A stretch of DNA of 64,000 nucleotides. Source: Synechococcus sp. UW69 (GTDB lineage Bacteria; Cyanobacteriota; Cyanobacteriia; PCC-6307; Cyanobiaceae). The notes below the pieces were generated by a model. The model had not been told where the DNA came from and searched no databases. It was given only the letters and a program-made list of their open reading frames with translations. Shown in pieces: positions 1 to 7,318 of this stretch (position 1 is its first letter; every line of letters starts with the position of its first letter). The stretch spans positions 372,001 through 436,000 of the forward strand of contig NZ_UCNW01000008.1 in assembly GCF_900474185.1 (NCBI RefSeq), given 5' to 3'. Made by a program: the position numbers and the translations under genes.

Positions 1-670
1 CAATCAGACCTTGACCGCTGCCACGAGGCCCGCCGTCGCGTTGGCTTTGGCAACCGATTGGCATAAAGAAGAGCGACCGCCCAATCAACCCCAGGAGATT
101 GGACGGTTCACCCCCTCTCGTCGGGTGTGGAACAACCCGGCTTTCAGGATTTCGCTTCCTAACGGTTCAATGCTGGTCAAAAAAGAACGCACCTGCGCTC
201 TATATGCGGCATTCGCATGCCAGCATCAGCCTTGGTTCTGAGGGGTGTTCCCGTAGAAGATTCCAGCGACAACCAATATCAAGCCAGCGAGGGGCAAAAC
301 GAACGGAACCATTCCCTAGGGATCCACGAAGGATTTAAGAGGAACACGATGTGAGCGGATCGCCTTGGCAAATATCACTTTTGAAAGTGCATGGCGCGGT
401 TTCTCCTGCGGGGGATTGGTGGCGCAATCCTGATTCGGCATGGCGCGGAGTCTGGCTGAATCAGTCAGTCGCTTACTGCAACAGGACGGAACCACATCAC
501 CGAGCGATAAGTAATGCGGTTCCGCCACCGGTAGCCCTGCATTCATAACCACCGGCTCTTCGTTCATATCCCTGGCAATTGCCGGAATTACGCATCACTT
601 ACTACAGAACGCAATCCTTTAAATAGGCCTTCTCCAAGCCCTAACCAAAAGCAGGGGCATAGAAGTATGG
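1..670. other. Gene-poor stretch, no confident gene
   Basis: No frame on either strand gives a convincing protein. The best candidate is a minus-strand frame at 316-567 (83 codons) with an ATG at 567 and an AGGG about five bases upstream. Its first 30 codons read plausibly, but the remainder is of unusual composition and I recognise no family. It is not called as a gene. Confidence 0.5.
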
Positions 671-736
671 GGTGGAGGATTGACGACCCTGCTAAGAAAG
701 GTCGTCAACGCTGAGTTTCCCCACTCAGGCTCCACC
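671..736. ncRNA. Candidate structured RNA: three-way junction
   Basis: Three nested perfect helices close on each other. The outer stem is 671-677 with 730-736 (GGTGGAG/CTCCACC). Inside it sit a 9-bp hairpin, 680-688 with 700-708 (TTGACGACC/GGTCGTCAA, 11-nt loop), and a 6-bp hairpin, 711-716 with 723-728 (CTGAGT/ACTCAG, 6-nt loop). Only five bases are left unpaired at the junction (678-679, 709-710, 729). The strand is undecided because the fold works on both. It lies in a gene-poor region with no large downstream gene. It could be a small RNA or a leader element; no known riboswitch or ribozyme core is recognisable. Confidence 0.35.
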
Positions 737-796
737 GAGTCAAAGATGGCTCAAAAGAACTGACGAGTCAGTGCTTTGGCTGAAATCTGAGGAGAT

Positions 797-975
797 ATGG
801 CTATCGCCGGGACAGATTGTGTTTTTTGGGTGAATGTTTCTAGACAATCCTCATCAGGGTCGAATTCGACAGCAGTTGGGCAGCAGAGATGCAAGCCATG
901 GCCGAGCGCAGCCGTTTGCATTCGGACTGCAGCGACTTTGTACCCACGGGAACGGATCAGCGTCTAGGGCCTTAG
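797..975 (+). pseudogene. Possible small gene with a frame break
   Basis: An ATG at 797 follows a strong ribosome-binding site (GAGGAG, four bases upstream) and opens a frame whose composition soon turns odd. From about 844 to the stop at 973-975 another frame reads like a real acidic C-terminus (it contains SSWAAEMQAMAERSRLHS), but an in-frame TAG at 841-843 blocks its 5' side and it has no good start except ATG 889. I infer either a small gene broken by a frameshift near 830-845 or a 28-aa peptide starting at 889. The stop overlaps the convergent micro-gene at 972-1064 by four bases. No family is recognised. Confidence 0.25.
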
Positions 976-1064
976 GCCGTTGCTTTGACGACGAAAGCCA
1001 TAACAAGGACTGCAATCGCAACGGTTCCACTGAAGTAAGCAACGTTCGTGTGGAGTCCTTTCAT
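972..1064 (-). CDS. 30-aa single-span membrane micro-protein
   Basis: An ATG at 1064 is preceded by AGAGG four bases upstream. The 30-residue product begins MKGLHTNVAYFSG and continues as an uninterrupted hydrophobic stretch from about residue 9 to 27, ending KATA. The form is that of a single transmembrane micro-protein, like the tiny subunits common in cyanobacterial thylakoid complexes. It does not match any photosystem or cytochrome b6f small subunit that I know. It is tail-to-tail with the candidate at 797-975. The function is unknown. Confidence 0.5.
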   Translation of the reverse strand: MKGLHTNVAYFSGTVAIAVLVMAFVVKATA

Positions 1065-1151
1065 GCAGCCTCTGTGGTTTCAATGAGTCTGCTGTTTTTT
1101 CTCTCGCCGGTGGCTAAGGCTTAATGCCTAAATCCTCCTCAAAGAGGAAGA

Positions 1152-1175
1152 CCGCCCTTCCCGATGGAAAGACGG
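1152..1175 (-). terminator. Possible minus-strand terminator hairpin
   Basis: Read on the minus strand, CCGTCTTTCC pairs over ten positions with GGAAGGGCGG (two G-U pairs, 4-nt loop) and is followed by a pyrimidine/U-rich run. No clear gene lies just upstream on that strand, so it may instead be part of the leader of the micro-gene at 972-1064. Confidence 0.35.
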
Positions 1176-1897
1176 CCTAGCTCGGTCGTTTGTGCATGTT
1201 GAACCCGTGAGTTGTTCAGGGGTTGAGAAGCCAGCCCACCTACGACAGGAATGGGGTGACCTCTCCTATTGCTCGCTTCCGACACCCCCGCTTTCCAAAG
1301 ACAGGGGCCATGCCGCATGCCATTGCTGGCGAGAGGCGAAGTGTCGGGCTCTTCAAGCGTCTGGGGCCAAGGTTCCAGGTGGTGGACTCTCTGACTCTGG
1401 TGAGTGCCCCCCGACGAGACGGTGCCGGGATTTAGGGCAAGCCCATGGATGGTGAGAAAGCTTGTGGAGCAGTGGCTTGAAAAGTCAGGCGACTTCTGCG
1501 TTTTGCTGTGGTGGAGTGTCGGCCGTCATGGGCTCCTCCTATCTCAATGAACACACTCTCGTCAGCGGTGCAAGGTCTGGCAATCAGCTGTCGTGCTCAT
1601 TGCCTTCTGAGGCTGATCGACCGATTGTGGGGGTGGCGTGCCAAGCCCAGTTTCCGGTCAACACTGACGAGGCAGATAAGTCGTCAGACTGCACGCCATG
1701 CCGCGCATGGACGACGCCACAAATACAAATACCCCGACAGAGAAACCGGTCGCCCAGGGATGCCTGGTGAGCCTTGTAGCCATCGTGTTGTCCCAGAACA
1801 ATCCTTGAACAAAGACGGGAAGATTTATTGCTCCCAATCATGTGCTGTTGGTCTTGACAGGAATAACAAATTTTGCTTCCTCTATGGCTATAGCCAA
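1176..1897. other. Intergenic stretch without a confident gene
   Basis: No family-level coding signal is visible. The one notable item is a minus-strand ATG at 1529 with a near-ideal ribosome-binding site (AGGAGG) that opens a frame of only 14 codons (MTADTPPQQNAEVA, stop at 1485-1487). It may be the stub of a decayed gene or a very short peptide. The sequence beyond its stop does not continue convincingly in any frame. Confidence 0.5.
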
Positions 1898-2098
1898 TTA
1901 TTCGCAGCAGCCGCCTTGATGCAAGGGGATCACTGTTACGTCGTTGACGACATTTGAATCAATCAGTACCCGTACTTGTACGCCACCATTGGGTTCTTGG
2001 CCTAATTCCACAGCTAGGCCAACAAGTTCTTCACCGTCAGGTTGCGTGTAGCTCAACAGCTCAACCCGTGCAGGTTCTTTGGGAATGGACATCAGCAT
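1898..2098 (-). CDS. Small hypothetical protein, 66 aa
   Basis: The product is an acidic, soluble-looking 66-residue protein with ATG starts at 2098 and 2092. It alternates hydrophobic and charged residues in a way that suggests a small beta-rich fold (for example VELLSYTQPDGEELVGLAVEL), and it ends in GGCCE with two adjacent cysteines. There is no signal peptide or membrane span. The ribosome-binding site is weak. I recognise no family. It stands alone, about 330 bases from the next minus-strand gene upstream, which has its own terminator. Confidence 0.5.
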   Translation of the reverse strand: MLMSIPKEPARVELLSYTQPDGEELVGLAVELGQEPNGGVQVRVLIDSNVVNDVTVIPLHQGGCCE

Positions 2099-2323
2099 CT
2101 CTAAAAGCAGTTCAACGCTGGTCTGACTCCCTGCATCGTCAGAAGGGAGTCAGTGGTGTACCAGCGCCCAATGGCTGTGGATCCATTGGATGGAGGTCTT
2201 GGGGACTCCGGAGCCAACATGAATGCTGCCAAGGGGACAGCACCGTGCAAATGAGTCACTGACAGCGATCAAATGAGTCGTAGGAGAGTTGTGGCGCTCT
2301 TCACCACCAATCCAGTGACCATT

Positions 2324-2347
2324 AAAAAACCCCATCTTTCGACGGGG
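2324..2347 (-). terminator. Rho-independent terminator
   Basis: On the minus strand CCCCGTC pairs perfectly with GATGGGG around a 4-base loop and is followed by TTTTTT. It is placed about 85 bases past the stop of the 66-aa gene at 2432-2632 and most likely ends that transcript. The remainder of the 2099-2431 gap holds nothing else that I can support. Confidence 0.8.
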
Positions 2348-2431
2348 TGAAGCGTGAATGAAAAACGTGCATTCAACCCATTTCTCTTCCCCACAGGAAT
2401 CAATGGAGCCCAGCCAACTTGCTTACACCAG

Positions 2432-2632
2432 TCATACTTTCACCTCACGGAAGTTGGTGGAGTAAGGGAAGCGATAGCCAAGCTCCATCTCCTCCAGCTG
2501 TTCTTCAGCCAGATAAAGGCTGCGGGTGAAGAAGCACAAATTCTCGCTATTACACACCAAAAATTTACCGTCGTCGATTCTTTGAATGGACGAACCTCGC
2601 GGGGTCTGAGCAATCAGATCTTCTGAAGCCAT
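2432..2632 (-). CDS. Small hypothetical protein, 66 aa
   Basis: The ATG at 2632 is chosen over an upstream TTG (2644). The product begins MASEDLIAQTPRGSSIQRID and continues as a compact alpha/beta protein with one short segment rich in aromatic residues and two cysteines (CNSENLCFF), then an acidic helix (LAEEQLEEMELGYRF). There is no signal peptide or membrane span. The composition and the well-formed terminator downstream support a real gene. I do not recognise the family; similar orphan proteins are common in picocyanobacteria. Confidence 0.65.
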   Translation of the reverse strand: MASEDLIAQTPRGSSIQRIDDGKFLVCNSENLCFFTRSLYLAEEQLEEMELGYRFPYSTNFREVKV

Positions 2633-2860
2633 TGAACTTGCCAAGAAAGCCCCTTCGTCATGGCTTTAATCATCAAAGCCATGGCGTTACAACGCTCACA
2701 GTTCGAGAATTTTCCAGCCTATGGAGACCAGCCCCATACGTGCGGCGAAGAGAATTCTGCGAACTATTGGTAGCAATAGATACTCAAGTTAAGCATTGAG
2801 AAGAATTTCTTAGTGTCACCAGCAAATGAGCTAAAAACAGGCTCACCGAAAATAGGCAGC

Positions 2861-3370
2861 ATGAAGTGGCTTCTCTCAAAACTAGGGCTGTTAAGACAAG
2901 AAAAAAACACCCAAACCTTGAAGAGAGACCTCTCCTTCCTCAAAGCCTCGGCCAAGTCCAATACAATTAGTTGCGAATGGGGCCTGAGAAAGCAGACGCA
3001 GCAATTAATAAGTCAGAGCCAAGGCACGACGCTAATGATAAGAATTAGAGATGCATCAGGCGATGGAACTATTGCCAACAAATCCATTGAAATTGGACGT
3101 CATGCCACGCAAGCTCAGATCAACACCCCTTTTCCAAATGGTCTAATCCTTCTCGAGCTTGGCTACAAAACGCCGGAAGGAGATTTCATTACCCTTGAAT
3201 ATACATTTATAGACCTTGGACCTAAAAAATGCACGACGCCAGAACCAACGAATTGGTTTACAAATGAATCAAAGAATATCCACCAAGAGATGTACGACTT
3301 AGCGACCCGAGGAGTGACACTTGGCGGATCCGAGCGAATAAGAGTCGAACAGCAAACCACCGGCCAATAG
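2861..3370 (+). CDS. DUF4912-like protein
   Basis: The ATG at 2861 gives 169 residues; a GTG at 2813 would add 16. After a basic helical N-terminus, residues of about 50-125 resemble the DUF4912 domain: a tryptophan-containing first strand (SCEWGL), then LMIRIRDASG, then a LELGYKTPEGDF hairpin. Proteins with this domain are found in cyanobacteria and firmicutes and have no established reaction. The C-terminus is charged and probably disordered. There is no export signal. The gene is A/T-richer than the core genes of this window, as is the whole 2.7-5.2 kb region. Confidence 0.6.
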   Translation: MKWLLSKLGLLRQEKNTQTLKRDLSFLKASAKSNTISCEWGLRKQTQQLISQSQGTTLMIRIRDASGDGTIANKSIEIGRHATQAQINTPFPNGLILLELGYKTPEGDFITLEYTFIDLGPKKCTTPEPTNWFTNESKNIHQEMYDLATRGVTLGGSERIRVEQQTTGQ

Positions 3371-3423
3371 GCATAATTATTCGAAACCGCACCATAACAA
3401 CCGCGTGCACGAGGCTTTGGGAG

Positions 3424-3684
3424 TCAGTCAGATCCAAACCCTTTCTTGGGGGCTTTGCTGATCTGAGGCTTAGGCTTAGGCTTATTACTTTTTGACATCA
3501 CAAGTGCATCATCCTTGAATATCTTACCTTCAACCCAAACCGTCAACGCATAAACAAGGATGAGCGCTGGAACAAGAACTAGCCATTCGTTCTGAAATTC
3601 GTAAGGAATTTGTCTAACACCAAATACAGTTAGATACCCTGTAGCCAGCGTGAGAATGAGGCGTCGAATGGTGCCAGAGTTCAA
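3424..3684 (-). CDS. Small membrane protein with basic tail
   Basis: The 86-residue product has two hydrophobic segments (about residues 8-22 and 34-50) and then a soluble, very lysine/proline-rich tail (SKSNKPKPKPQISKAPKKG). The predicted topology places the basic tail in the cytoplasm. The only start with correct reach is TTG at 3684, so the exact N-terminus is uncertain. It is convergent with the DUF4912-like gene, 53 bases away. I recognise no family. Confidence 0.5.
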   Translation of the reverse strand: MNSGTIRRLILTLATGYLTVFGVRQIPYEFQNEWLVLVPALILVYALTVWVEGKIFKDDALVMSKSNKPKPKPQISKAPKKGFGSD

Positions 3685-3784
3685 CTCTTTCCAGCCAGAT
3701 CCTTAATGCTACCAACTAGATCCAACTTCAGCATCTATCTATCTCTGATCTTATATTAATTTCATTTTCCATGAATCAACTCGT

Positions 3785-3955
3785 CTAAACCCTGCACATT
3801 CTTGGAATGTCATCACTAAACTCATTTCCGCCCACTTTTAATTGCTTCATCTGCTCCAAGCAGGCATTACGACTACATTCATATGGATTCAACTTGAAGT
3901 CACATTTTGAGCCTTCACTCTTTTCACTTACTGACTTAGGAGCAAATCTTCCCCA
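3785..3955 (-). pseudogene. Possible decayed cysteine-containing ORF
   Basis: One minus-strand frame reads like a real protein C-terminus (segments KCDFKLNPYECSRNACLEQM and NEFSDDIPRMCRV, four cysteines) and ends at TAG 3785-3787. It has no usable start: a TAA closes it upstream near 3964, and a different frame just upstream contains MEWKILNN and then a stop. This is best read as a gene remnant with a lost 5' end. The rest of 3685-4024 holds only a small hairpin (3992-4010, GGCTTG/CAAGCC) just after the next gene. Confidence 0.2.
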
Positions 3956-4024
3956 GCAAGTTAGTTATTGAGGATCTTCCACTCCATTACTGGCTTGTGC
4001 TCAGCAAGCCGCGTCAAAAGCTTC

Positions 4025-4321
4025 TCAGTTCTCTTCACGAGATTTTTTCACGGCTATGCCGGCTTCAACCGCTGTTCCAGCGGCCAGAGCGATTAACCCA
4101 ACCAGTCCAACCAATTGGTTTTGAATGTCCTGGGCACCCTCTGCTCCTTGGCCAAGCACTGCCCCAAGCACGAACCAGGTCGTGGCCAGAGCAGATGTAA
4201 TCCAGTAGGCCTTCCAGCGGCGCTGGTACAGGTACCCGGCGCCTAAACCCGGCACCACGTTCAAGGTGACGGCCACCCAGCCTGCGGATGCGGCGAGGAT
4301 CTCTCTTTTGGTGGGTGCCAT
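4025..4321 (-). CDS. Small two- or three-span membrane protein
   Basis: Starting at ATG 4321 (MAPTKREILAAS), the 98-residue product is almost entirely hydrophobic. Segments at about residues 9-25 and 36-52, and a third at about 68-88, are joined by a short basic loop with YQRRWKAYW. It ends in a basic tail. The longer frame upstream has an unlikely composition. The GLGAGYLYQRRWKAYW pattern recalls small cyanobacterial membrane proteins of unknown role. A 6-bp hairpin at 3992-4010 follows the stop and may aid termination. Confidence 0.6.
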   Translation of the reverse strand: MAPTKREILAASAGWVAVTLNVVPGLGAGYLYQRRWKAYWITSALATTWFVLGAVLGQGAEGAQDIQNQLVGLVGLIALAAGTAVEAGIAVKKSREEN

Positions 4322-4648
4322 ATCGACAGGTGTTTCTAACCATCTTTGCGGACTTCGACACCTGCCGTGCGTCGTGGCGCTCTTAACCGGGAGCGAGACC
4401 TGCTGCAGAAAAGCTGGCGCATGCGCACGGAAGAGCAACCGATGCCCCAGCTATGCGTACAGATCTGCGCACAGACTCCGACAGATCAGCTGCAATAACT
4501 AGAGAACAAGGCAGCTATGCCAAAAGCCTTGAACGCTGGCAAACAAAACAAAAACGAATCAACCTGAAACTCAGACAGTGGACTCACATACAAGACCCAG
4601 TCAAAAGACTTCCACCTCAATCACCTCCAGAGCTATCAACATCGATCG
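4322..4648. other. Intergenic, nothing recognised
   Basis: This is the gap between two minus-strand membrane-protein genes. Neither strand has a frame with credible composition, and I see no hairpin with a U-tract. Confidence 0.5.
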
Positions 4649-5101
4649 CTACACAAGGGCTGCCAATCCCACGCCATAAAGAATTCCACTGCACAGCAGA
4701 CCCAGGAGCCAAGCCACGGATCGAGCGATGGGCACATTGAAGAGATAAGCACTGATGTAAGCAACACGTAGCGCTGGATGCGCCAAAGCAACAGCGACGG
4801 TGATGGACGGAAGTGTGTGTCCGTTCAAAACAGCAACAACAGCAAGCAGTGCCGCAGGTGCATGGATCGTGAAGGCTTCAAAACTGTTTTGCTGTGCCCA
4901 ACTAGCACGCTTTCCCCACGCCGGAAAGCGATCAAACATGGAACGAAGAGCGGCCAGATCCTTGATTTCAAGCCTTGCGCTGAATCGAGCGATGTAGAGG
5001 AGGAGGATGCTGATCAGCAGCGTGGCGAACGACAGAACCAATGACCACAGATAAGGCGCGGCACTTGAAACATTCGATTGCGACAAATCTGACACCAACA
5101 T
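4649..5101 (-). CDS. MAPEG family membrane protein
   Basis: The 150-residue protein has four hydrophobic spans (about residues 20-40, 78-93, 98-116 and 124-148), as expected for the MAPEG family (membrane-associated proteins in eicosanoid and glutathione metabolism). Between spans 1 and 2 lies the family hallmark region with WAQQNSFEAFTIHAPA, and between later spans HPALRVAYISAYLFNVP. Members are trimeric glutathione-dependent transferases or peroxidases; the bacterial ones act in detoxification of hydrophobic electrophiles. The true substrate cannot be read from the sequence. The start is ATG 5101. It lies in a row of minus-strand membrane-protein genes but with long gaps, so it is probably monocistronic. 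Confidence 0.8.
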   Translation of the reverse strand: MLVSDLSQSNVSSAAPYLWSLVLSFATLLISILLLYIARFSARLEIKDLAALRSMFDRFPAWGKRASWAQQNSFEAFTIHAPAALLAVVAVLNGHTLPSITVAVALAHPALRVAYISAYLFNVPIARSVAWLLGLLCSGILYGVGLAALV

Positions 5102-5151
5102 TCACAAATCAAGTCTTCTTCAAGGCTAAAGACTTTAGGCTCAAAAGCAAC

Positions 5152-5556
5152 TTAATTTGATGTCTCACGAAGGCTTGCGATGAACGCCGCCACGCAAATA
5201 CCCCATATCACTCCTTTAACAATAATCCCATTAATATCTTCAATGGGATGATCTGGCCGAAAAGTTGCCCCACGAAGATATGCTTCTAGGTGCGCGAAGA
5301 AGGGCACGAACATTCCTCCTGCCGAATATCCCCAAGCACCAGCCAAGTAAATCGTGGACTGTGCAAGCTTCGCAGTGCATGCAGCAGCAGCAAGGATCAG
5401 CAAAACCCCCGACCCATAATCCTCAAGCATCGTTGTTGCATTGATCGCAAAGTAATCAAGGCCTCGACGTGCTGTTTCTCCAAGAATAAATATTGTCCCC
5501 ATGGCGTAGGCCATGGCCTGAGTGCCCTTCATGCATTCATTTGATTCAAATTTCAT
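5152..5556 (-). CDS. Membrane protein, unknown function
   Basis: The ATG at 5556 gives 134 residues with probably three hydrophobic spans (about residues 15-30, 47-75 and 112-128). The loops carry charged residues including a conserved-looking FFAHLEAYLRGATFRPDHPIE segment. An upstream TTG would add 17 residues but overlaps the preceding small frame more heavily. I recognise no family. Its start overlaps the stop of the candidate 37-aa frame at 5546-5659 by 11 bases, and ribD ends 138 bases further upstream, so it could be the last gene of the DUF3122-ribD transcript. Confidence 0.55.
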   Translation of the reverse strand: MKFESNECMKGTQAMAYAMGTIFILGETARRGLDYFAINATTMLEDYGSGVLLILAAAACTAKLAQSTIYLAGAWGYSAGGMFVPFFAHLEAYLRGATFRPDHPIEDINGIIVKGVIWGICVAAFIASLRETSN

Positions 5557-5659
5557 TCTGAGGGCTGATGCCGAATTGTGCATGCAGCTCACGTTGCACA
5601 GCTGCATTGTGCGAGAACAATCCGATCGTTCCCTGAACTAGAGACCCAAAGTTGTTCAT
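5546..5659 (-). CDS. Candidate 37-aa peptide after ribD
   Basis: A short frame, MNNFGSLVQGTIGLFSHNAA then VQRELHAQFGISPQNEI, lies between the ribD stop and the next membrane protein, overlapping the latter by 11 bases. The ribosome-binding site is weak. The amphipathic composition is plausible but no family is recognised. The overlap suggests coupling to the downstream gene. Confidence 0.3.
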   Translation of the reverse strand: MNNFGSLVQGTIGLFSHNAAVQRELHAQFGISPQNEI

Positions 5660-5694
5660 CACCTGAGGGGGAGACTCACTGAAGAGGAATGGAT

Positions 5695-6759
5695 TCAGGA
5701 GCTGCTGCGCCAACGCAGCAACCAGTCCTGCCCCAGCGGCTCGCACTGGTGCCATCCCCCCTGAAGCACCTCATCCATGGCGCTGAAGTCAAGATCTCCC
5801 AGGGGGGTGCGAGCTGCTACGCCCCCCATCAGCTTCGGTGCCAACACCGCCGCAATCTCCTGCACACAGCCCTGTCGGATCGCCGCGGCTGCCAACTCGG
5901 GGCCGCATTCCCACAGAACCTGGTTAAAACCGCGCTGCGCCAGCGCCTCCATTAGCTGCAACGGATCACAGACCGAAAGCCCAAGCCCCTCAGGGCCGGA
6001 TGGCAGACGTTGGGGATCAGCATCGGGCCCGTGAGCCACCAGGGTCGGCGCCACCGCGGTGTCCCAGAGCTGCGCCTGATCCGGTAAATCCAAACTGCGG
6101 CTCAGCACCACCCGCAGCGGTTCCGGTGAACGCCTGCCCCGGCTGGTGAGCAGCGGATCATCGACGCGAACCGTGCCGCCCCCCACGATCACAGCATCCA
6201 TGCCACTGCGCAGCTGATGCACCCAATCACGCGCCAGTGAGCCGCTGATCCATTGGCTAGCGCCATTGGGCAAGGCGGTGCGGCCATCCAGGCTCATGGC
6301 CCACTTCAGAATTCCGAAAGGCCTGCCGGTACGTACGCGATGCAGGAAAGCCCTGTTCTGCTGCAGGGCCTCGTCGCGCAGCACTCCGCTGATCACCTCC
6401 AGGCCAGCCTCACGCAGCTGGCGAATCCCCCCCCCATCCACACGAGGGTCTGGATCCTCAAGAGCAACCACAACACGACGGATACCGGCTTGCACCACCG
6501 CCTCACTGCAGGGGGGAGTGCGGCCGTGATGGCAGCAAGGTTCCAAGGTCACCACAAGGGTCCCTCCACGGGCCGCAGCGCCGGCTTGCAGCAGGGCACC
6601 CACCTCGGCATGGGCATCACCGGCCCGCGCATGAAACCCCTCGCCGACGAGACGCCCATCCCGATCCAGAACCACAGCCCCCACCAGGGGATTGGGGCTG
6701 GTGTGACCTTGGGCAAGGGCAGCCAGGGCCAGCGCCCGCCGCATCCAGATCTCCCACAT
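5695..6759 (-). CDS. ribD: Riboflavin biosynthesis deaminase/reductase RibD
   Basis: RibD carries out the second and third steps after GTP cyclohydrolase II: deamination of the pyrimidine and NADPH-dependent reduction of the ribosyl side chain. Residues of about 1-145 are the cytidine-deaminase-like domain with the zinc site HAE (in GDAHAEVGAL) and PCCHHGRTPPC. The C-terminal part is the dihydrofolate-reductase-like domain (KWAMSLDGRTAL, then DAVIVGGGTV). I chose ATG 6759 because it overlaps the upstream stop as TGATG, the sign of coupled translation; an ATG at 6792 would overlap the upstream gene by 34 bases. The length (354 aa) is normal. The other flavin gene in the window, ribF, is unlinked at 35.5 kb. 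Confidence 0.95.
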   Translation of the reverse strand: MWEIWMRRALALAALAQGHTSPNPLVGAVVLDRDGRLVGEGFHARAGDAHAEVGALLQAGAAARGGTLVVTLEPCCHHGRTPPCSEAVVQAGIRRVVVALEDPDPRVDGGGIRQLREAGLEVISGVLRDEALQQNRAFLHRVRTGRPFGILKWAMSLDGRTALPNGASQWISGSLARDWVHQLRSGMDAVIVGGGTVRVDDPLLTSRGRRSPEPLRVVLSRSLDLPDQAQLWDTAVAPTLVAHGPDADPQRLPSGPEGLGLSVCDPLQLMEALAQRGFNQVLWECGPELAAAAIRQGCVQEIAAVLAPKLMGGVAARTPLGDLDFSAMDEVLQGGWHQCEPLGQDWLLRWRSSS

Positions 6760-7247
6760 CAGCTGAGGGGAAGTTCCTGCAGCGAGCGCCATTCACCAAC
6801 GACGTAGGGAGGTACGGGCAACTCGGTGAAGACTCCCGTCAACGCCAAGCGAAGCGGCCGGTTGTTGCTGAGATCGTTCAGCAAGGGATCGAGGGCAAAT
6901 TCAGCCGCCGCCTCACGACCATCCGTGGCCAGAACCGGATTGGCCATGGTGATGTCATCCAACAGCCATTCGCGTCGACCCGCCAGCACCTGAAGACCCA
7001 CCGGGTGATCCAGACGCAATCTTCCGGGATAGCCCACAACGCGCAAGACAACTGGCTGACCAGGAGGCCCCTCGCGATAGGCCACCGCCTGCCAGCTGTC
7101 GTAATCGAGATCCCGCAGGCTCTCCAGAGAGCGCACCATGGCGACGCCGGTCTCACTCTCGTGTTGGTGAACCTGGGCCCAGGCCATCCCTGGCGTGAGC
7201 AACAACAGCCCAAGAGCGGCCATCAGACAACACAGGAGACGGCGCAT
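6759..7247 (-). CDS. DUF3122 exported protein
   Basis: Starting at ATG 7247 (MRRLLCCLMAALGLLLL), the 162-residue product begins with a clear signal peptide ending near AWA. The mature part is a compact beta-rich domain of the cyanobacterial DUF3122 family (about residues 35-158: LRDLDYDSWQAVAYREG, then VLRVVGYPGRLRLDHP). Such proteins are presumably periplasmic or lumenal; no activity is known. An in-frame start at 7286 would add an implausible N-terminus. Its stop overlaps the ribD start by one base, so the two are co-translated. The divergent AraC-type regulator begins 71 bases away. Confidence 0.8.
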   Translation of the reverse strand: MRRLLCCLMAALGLLLLTPGMAWAQVHQHESETGVAMVRSLESLRDLDYDSWQAVAYREGPPGQPVVLRVVGYPGRLRLDHPVGLQVLAGRREWLLDDITMANPVLATDGREAAAEFALDPLLNDLSNNRPLRLALTGVFTELPVPPYVVGEWRSLQELPLS

Positions 7248-7318
7248 ACCGGAAAAATCAGTCAGAGAATTCTCACAACAAATCATCCCAATAGGTGAGT
7301 TTGACCAACAATTGACCG

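Noticed and set aside
351-548. 65-codon plus-strand frame starting at GTG
   Set aside because: It competes with a minus-strand frame over the same bases, has no ribosome-binding site and no recognisable family.
671-736. Hammerhead-type ribozyme
   Set aside because: It has a three-way junction, but the needed CUGAUGA and GAAA core sequences are absent on both strands and the junction is too short.
759-772. Palindrome ACTGAC-GA-GTCAGT as an operator
   Set aside because: It is a perfect 6-bp inverted repeat with a 2-base centre, but a single copy with no neighbouring regulator or promoter to support binding.
1192-1455. 87-codon plus-strand frame
   Set aside because: It is rich in Cys/Arg/His with no start context or family; consistent with non-coding DNA.
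2150-2335. 61-codon minus-strand frame
   Set aside because: Its start codon lies inside the terminator stem at 2330-2347 and the composition is not protein-like.
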